Assembly: GCF_900155535.1 (NCBI RefSeq) | Contig: NZ_LT706962.1 | Coordinates: forward strand, 116,590 to 180,589 | Length of the DNA: 64,000 bases | Direction: 5' to 3' | DNA from: Corynebacterium urinipleomorphum | GTDB lineage: Bacteria > Actinomycetota > Actinomycetes > Mycobacteriales > Mycobacteriaceae | Shown here: positions 61,649 to 64,000 of the stretch, one piece after another | Position numbering within the stretch: the stretch's first letter is position 1 | Layout: every line of letters starts with the position of its first letter | Made by a program: the position numbers and the translations under genes | The notes under the pieces: generated by a model | Databases searched by the model: none | What the model saw: only the letters and a program-made list of their open reading frames with translations | What the model was told of the DNA's origin: nothing

Positions 61649-63568
61649 TCACCAATGGAGGTACTCTCGCACCACAGCGCCTCCGAGTTGGTTGAGGTCG
61701 GGTGCAACGACGTTGGCGCCGGAGCGGTTAGCGAGGGCGTCGATAAGCGAAATGAGCCCTGGATCATCCCCGAGGCGGAAGAAAGTGATCTTTGTTCCGC
61801 GCTTGGTCACCGTGTCGAGCGCGTCGACCGTGCGCGCGAGCGTAATGCGGTCGGTCGGCCAGTTGAAGTAGGCCTCGCCCCATTCGGTCAGGATGGAGGT
61901 GGGCTCGCCGTCGGTGACGATGAGCAGCGTCGGGTCGTAGCCGGCGTGGCGGGTGAAGAACTCGTTGGCGAGAAGCAGCGCGTGCTGCAGGTTGGTGCCC
62001 TTCTCCTGCATCGGCGGCAGGGCGGTGAGTTCTTCGATCGTGAGCGTCTGAGCGTAGCGGCCGAAACCGATAAGAGCTAGCTCGTCGCTGCGGAACTGCG
62101 TGGTGATGAGGTGATTCAGCGCCAGCGCTGTCTGCTTCATCGGCGTCCAGCGGCCCTCCATCGCCATGGAAAAAGAGGTGTCGACAAGGAGCGCGACAGC
62201 ATTTTTCGTGCGTGCTTCGGTCTCGACCACCTCGATGTCGTTCACGGTGATCGAGAACGGCTCGCCGCTGGCGGCGCCGCGCTGGAGCGCGTTCGTGATG
62301 GTCCGGGTGGTGTCCCACGCCTGAGTGTCGCCGAACTCCCAGGGGCGGGTGCCGCCGGTGGGCTCGCGCTGTTGGCCGGCGAGGCGGGAATCACGCTGGC
62401 CGCGGGATAGCTGGGAGGTCGCGCCCTTCAGCAGCTCCTTGCCCAGCAGGCGCAGCGCTTTCGGGGACAGCTGCAGCGCGCCGGATTCGCCCTTGTTCAG
62501 CAATCCGGAGTCGCGCAACGCTTTCTCCAAGTCGCGCAGCTGCTTAGCGCTGGTGGCGGCGACAGCGCCTAAGAGGTCGGCGACGTCGTCTACGTCGATG
62601 TCTCCGGGGCGTTCGCCGCCGAGGATGTCCGCGAGCTCGTCGAGGCGTCCGAGGTCGCGCATCGCGCGGGTTGCTTCGCCGAGGCCCGTGCCGTCCGATG
62701 CGCTGTCGCCGTCGAACGATTCGGACCCGGTCCAGTCCAAGTCGGGGCGGATGCCGCGCAGGTTTGCGTCGAGCTCGCCAACCAGGTTCATCAGCTCCTC
62801 CGAGCCGAAGGCCTGGGCCGCGAGTTGCATGAGCTCGGCGCGCTGCTCGGGTGTCATGGAGTTGAGCAGGCGTTGCGCTGCCGCCGAGCGCTGTGCGAGC
62901 AGCTCCACCAACTCCTCTATGTTGCGGGGGTTCTCCGGAAACTGGTCCCCGTGCTTGGCCATGAATTCCTGAAAGTCCTGCTCCGTGGCCTTGCCGGCGC
63001 GATGTTTGCCCAACAGCACGTTGAGATCGCGAAGCATCTCGGCGACGGCCGCCCGATCCTCATCGGTGGCACCTTCCAGTGCGTCCTTCATGCCGGCGAA
63101 GCGCTGGTCCAAGAGTTCGCGGCCGATGAGGTCCTTGATCTGCTGGTACTTCTCGCGCGCTTCGGAGGAGGCCCAGTCGTAGTCGTTCAGTTCGGTCACT
63201 GCGGCCGCGGGGGAGCCGGGCAGGTTGTCCAGCGTCATCTCCCGCATGGTGCGGTCGAGATCGTCCATGTCCACATCGCGGGCGAGTTGACCGCGTTCGG
63301 CGAGCACCGCTTCGTCGAGAAGCTTCTTCGCTTCTTGGAGCGTGCCCCCGAGGTTGGTTTTTTGAAGCAGGTCCTGGCGGCGCTCCGCGATCTGGCGCAG
63401 GAAATCGTCGTAGCCCTCTCGACGCAAATATTCGCGCATGGCCTGCTCGGCGGAATAGCCGTACATGACATCGTCGGCGATGGCGCGCACCGCCTTGGCC
63501 AGGTCGGGCGGCGGGGCGAGGGGGTCCGGGCCCGGGGTGTATTTGCGGTAGCGGCGCTGGCTAACCAT
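61649..63568 (-). CDS. VWA-domain protein, partner of the AAA+ ATPase
   Basis: 639 residues. Long helical N terminus (1-400) and a C-terminal von Willebrand A domain with an intact MIDAS start VDTSFSMAMEG and later TDGEPT. Such proteins pair with MoxR/Mg-chelatase-like AAA+ ATPases as chaperone or metal-insertion machines. ATG 63568 overlaps the AAA+ stop by 8 nt. Carries CGTCGATAAGC at 61738-61748. Confidence 0.85.
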   Translation of the reverse strand: MVSQRRYRKYTPGPDPLAPPPDLAKAVRAIADDVMYGYSAEQAMREYLRREGYDDFLRQIAERRQDLLQKTNLGGTLQEAKKLLDEAVLAERGQLARDVDMDDLDRTMREMTLDNLPGSPAAAVTELNDYDWASSEAREKYQQIKDLIGRELLDQRFAGMKDALEGATDEDRAAVAEMLRDLNVLLGKHRAGKATEQDFQEFMAKHGDQFPENPRNIEELVELLAQRSAAAQRLLNSMTPEQRAELMQLAAQAFGSEELMNLVGELDANLRGIRPDLDWTGSESFDGDSASDGTGLGEATRAMRDLGRLDELADILGGERPGDIDVDDVADLLGAVAATSAKQLRDLEKALRDSGLLNKGESGALQLSPKALRLLGKELLKGATSQLSRGQRDSRLAGQQREPTGGTRPWEFGDTQAWDTTRTITNALQRGAASGEPFSITVNDIEVVETEARTKNAVALLVDTSFSMAMEGRWTPMKQTALALNHLITTQFRSDELALIGFGRYAQTLTIEELTALPPMQEKGTNLQHALLLANEFFTRHAGYDPTLLIVTDGEPTSILTEWGEAYFNWPTDRITLARTVDALDTVTKRGTKITFFRLGDDPGLISLIDALANRSGANVVAPDLNQLGGAVVREYLHW

Positions 63569-64000
63569 AAATGGTCTCACCTTCACCGGAGTCCTTCGAA
63601 ATCTTCTGGGTGAGGTAGAGCGCCTCCACCGCGAGCTCGATGGCACTAGCGCGCTCGCCCTCGCTCTCGGCGTTGAAGGTCGACGCGATGTCGTCGTAAA
63701 GCGTGCCCTCGAGCTGGGGTAGGCCGTTCAAGAACTCTGCAGCCGTAATGTTTTCTCCAGTGGTGATGAAGGTGGAGCCGTCGAGCGCCTCAATCAGCGG
63801 GGCGAAGTCGAGCCCCTTGATACGGCTGCGAAGGGACTGCGCAACGGCATTGCGCAGCAGGTACTCGAGGATGTCCCATTCGCGGCCCTCTTCGCCGTGT
63901 TCGAACTCCACCTTGCCGCCAAGCACGTCGACGGCGGCCTCCAGGTCCACGAGGCGGGCGACCGGGTCCTCGCCGGTGACCGCCGCGCGGCGGGCGGCGG
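63561..64000 (-). CDS. AAA+ ATPase (Mg-chelatase ChlI-like), C-terminal part
   Basis: The last ~146 codons are inside the window; the gene continues beyond the right edge. The visible part is the helical C-terminal domain (AARRAAVTGEDPVARLVDLE, EYLLRNAVAQSLRSRIKGLDF). The Walker motifs lie outside, so the call rests on this domain and the VWA partner. Confidence 0.7.
   Translation of the reverse strand, partial: AARRAAVTGEDPVARLVDLEAAVDVLGGKVEFEHGEEGREWDILEYLLRNAVAQSLRSRIKGLDFAPLIEALDGSTFITTGENITAAEFLNGLPQLEGTLYDDIASTFNAESEGERASAIELAVEALYLTQKISKDSGEGETIYG

Overview
The window is a high-G+C actinobacterial chromosome segment, almost certainly from a Corynebacterium. Evidence: a mycothiol-pathway gene (mca); the order prs-glmU-rplY-pth; and a long block (greA, DUF4307, mca, Z-prenyl synthase, coaA, glyA, phoH, fumarase, glpX, xseA/xseB, ispH, DUF6542, ychF) that follows the Rv1080c-Rv1112 region of Mycobacterium tuberculosis as I remember it. 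At least 14 genes start 6-9 nt after a TAnnnT box without a ribosome-binding site, the leaderless arrangement common in corynebacteria. The species cannot be fixed from the sequence.

Layout. 1-16.7 kb: 5' part of prfC, an FAD reductase and an FMN reductase, two pth genes flanking a nitronate monooxygenase, rplY, a hairpin-rich gap, prs-glmU, an MFS transporter divergent from two tandem multicopper oxidases, an acidic lipoprotein, and a three-gene cassette of N-terminally anchored surface proteins. 16.7-26.5 kb: tRNA-Gln, mfd, a glycine-betaine-type ABC operon, a CPBP protease, an odd tRNA-Leu(UAA), a SUFU-domain protein and a Bax-inhibitor-1 protein. 26.6-29.1 kb: a DUF222/HNH nuclease gene split cleanly by an IS3-family element with a 3-bp target duplication. 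29.3-52.6 kb: the core block, with a TetR/MFS pair and other small insertions.

52.6-61.6 kb is an integration hotspot at the 3' end of ychF. It carries three copies of a 21-bp ychF-end sequence, a mercury-resistance cassette (merR, merA, a MerT-like protein), a decayed serine recombinase and several gene stumps (arfB, a luciferase-like monooxygenase, an aminotransferase, a FUSC-like transporter). Next to the cassette lies an ECF sigma (SigK-like)/anti-sigma operon headed by a Met-rich lipoprotein gene and divergent from dipZ. HigBA (toxin truncated) and RelBE modules follow. 61.6-64.0 kb: a VWA protein and the end of its AAA+ partner.

The most unusual signal is an 11-base motif, CGTCGATAAGC, present exactly 18 times in 64 kb on both strands, in coding and intergenic DNA. 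By my estimate chance predicts about 0.03 copies. It is absent from the mer segment. Its density and distribution resemble a DNA-uptake or recombination-hotspot sequence, and I know of no described equivalent in Corynebacterium. A second highlight is an exactly symmetric pair of divergent ECF-type promoters between the sigma-factor operon and dipZ.
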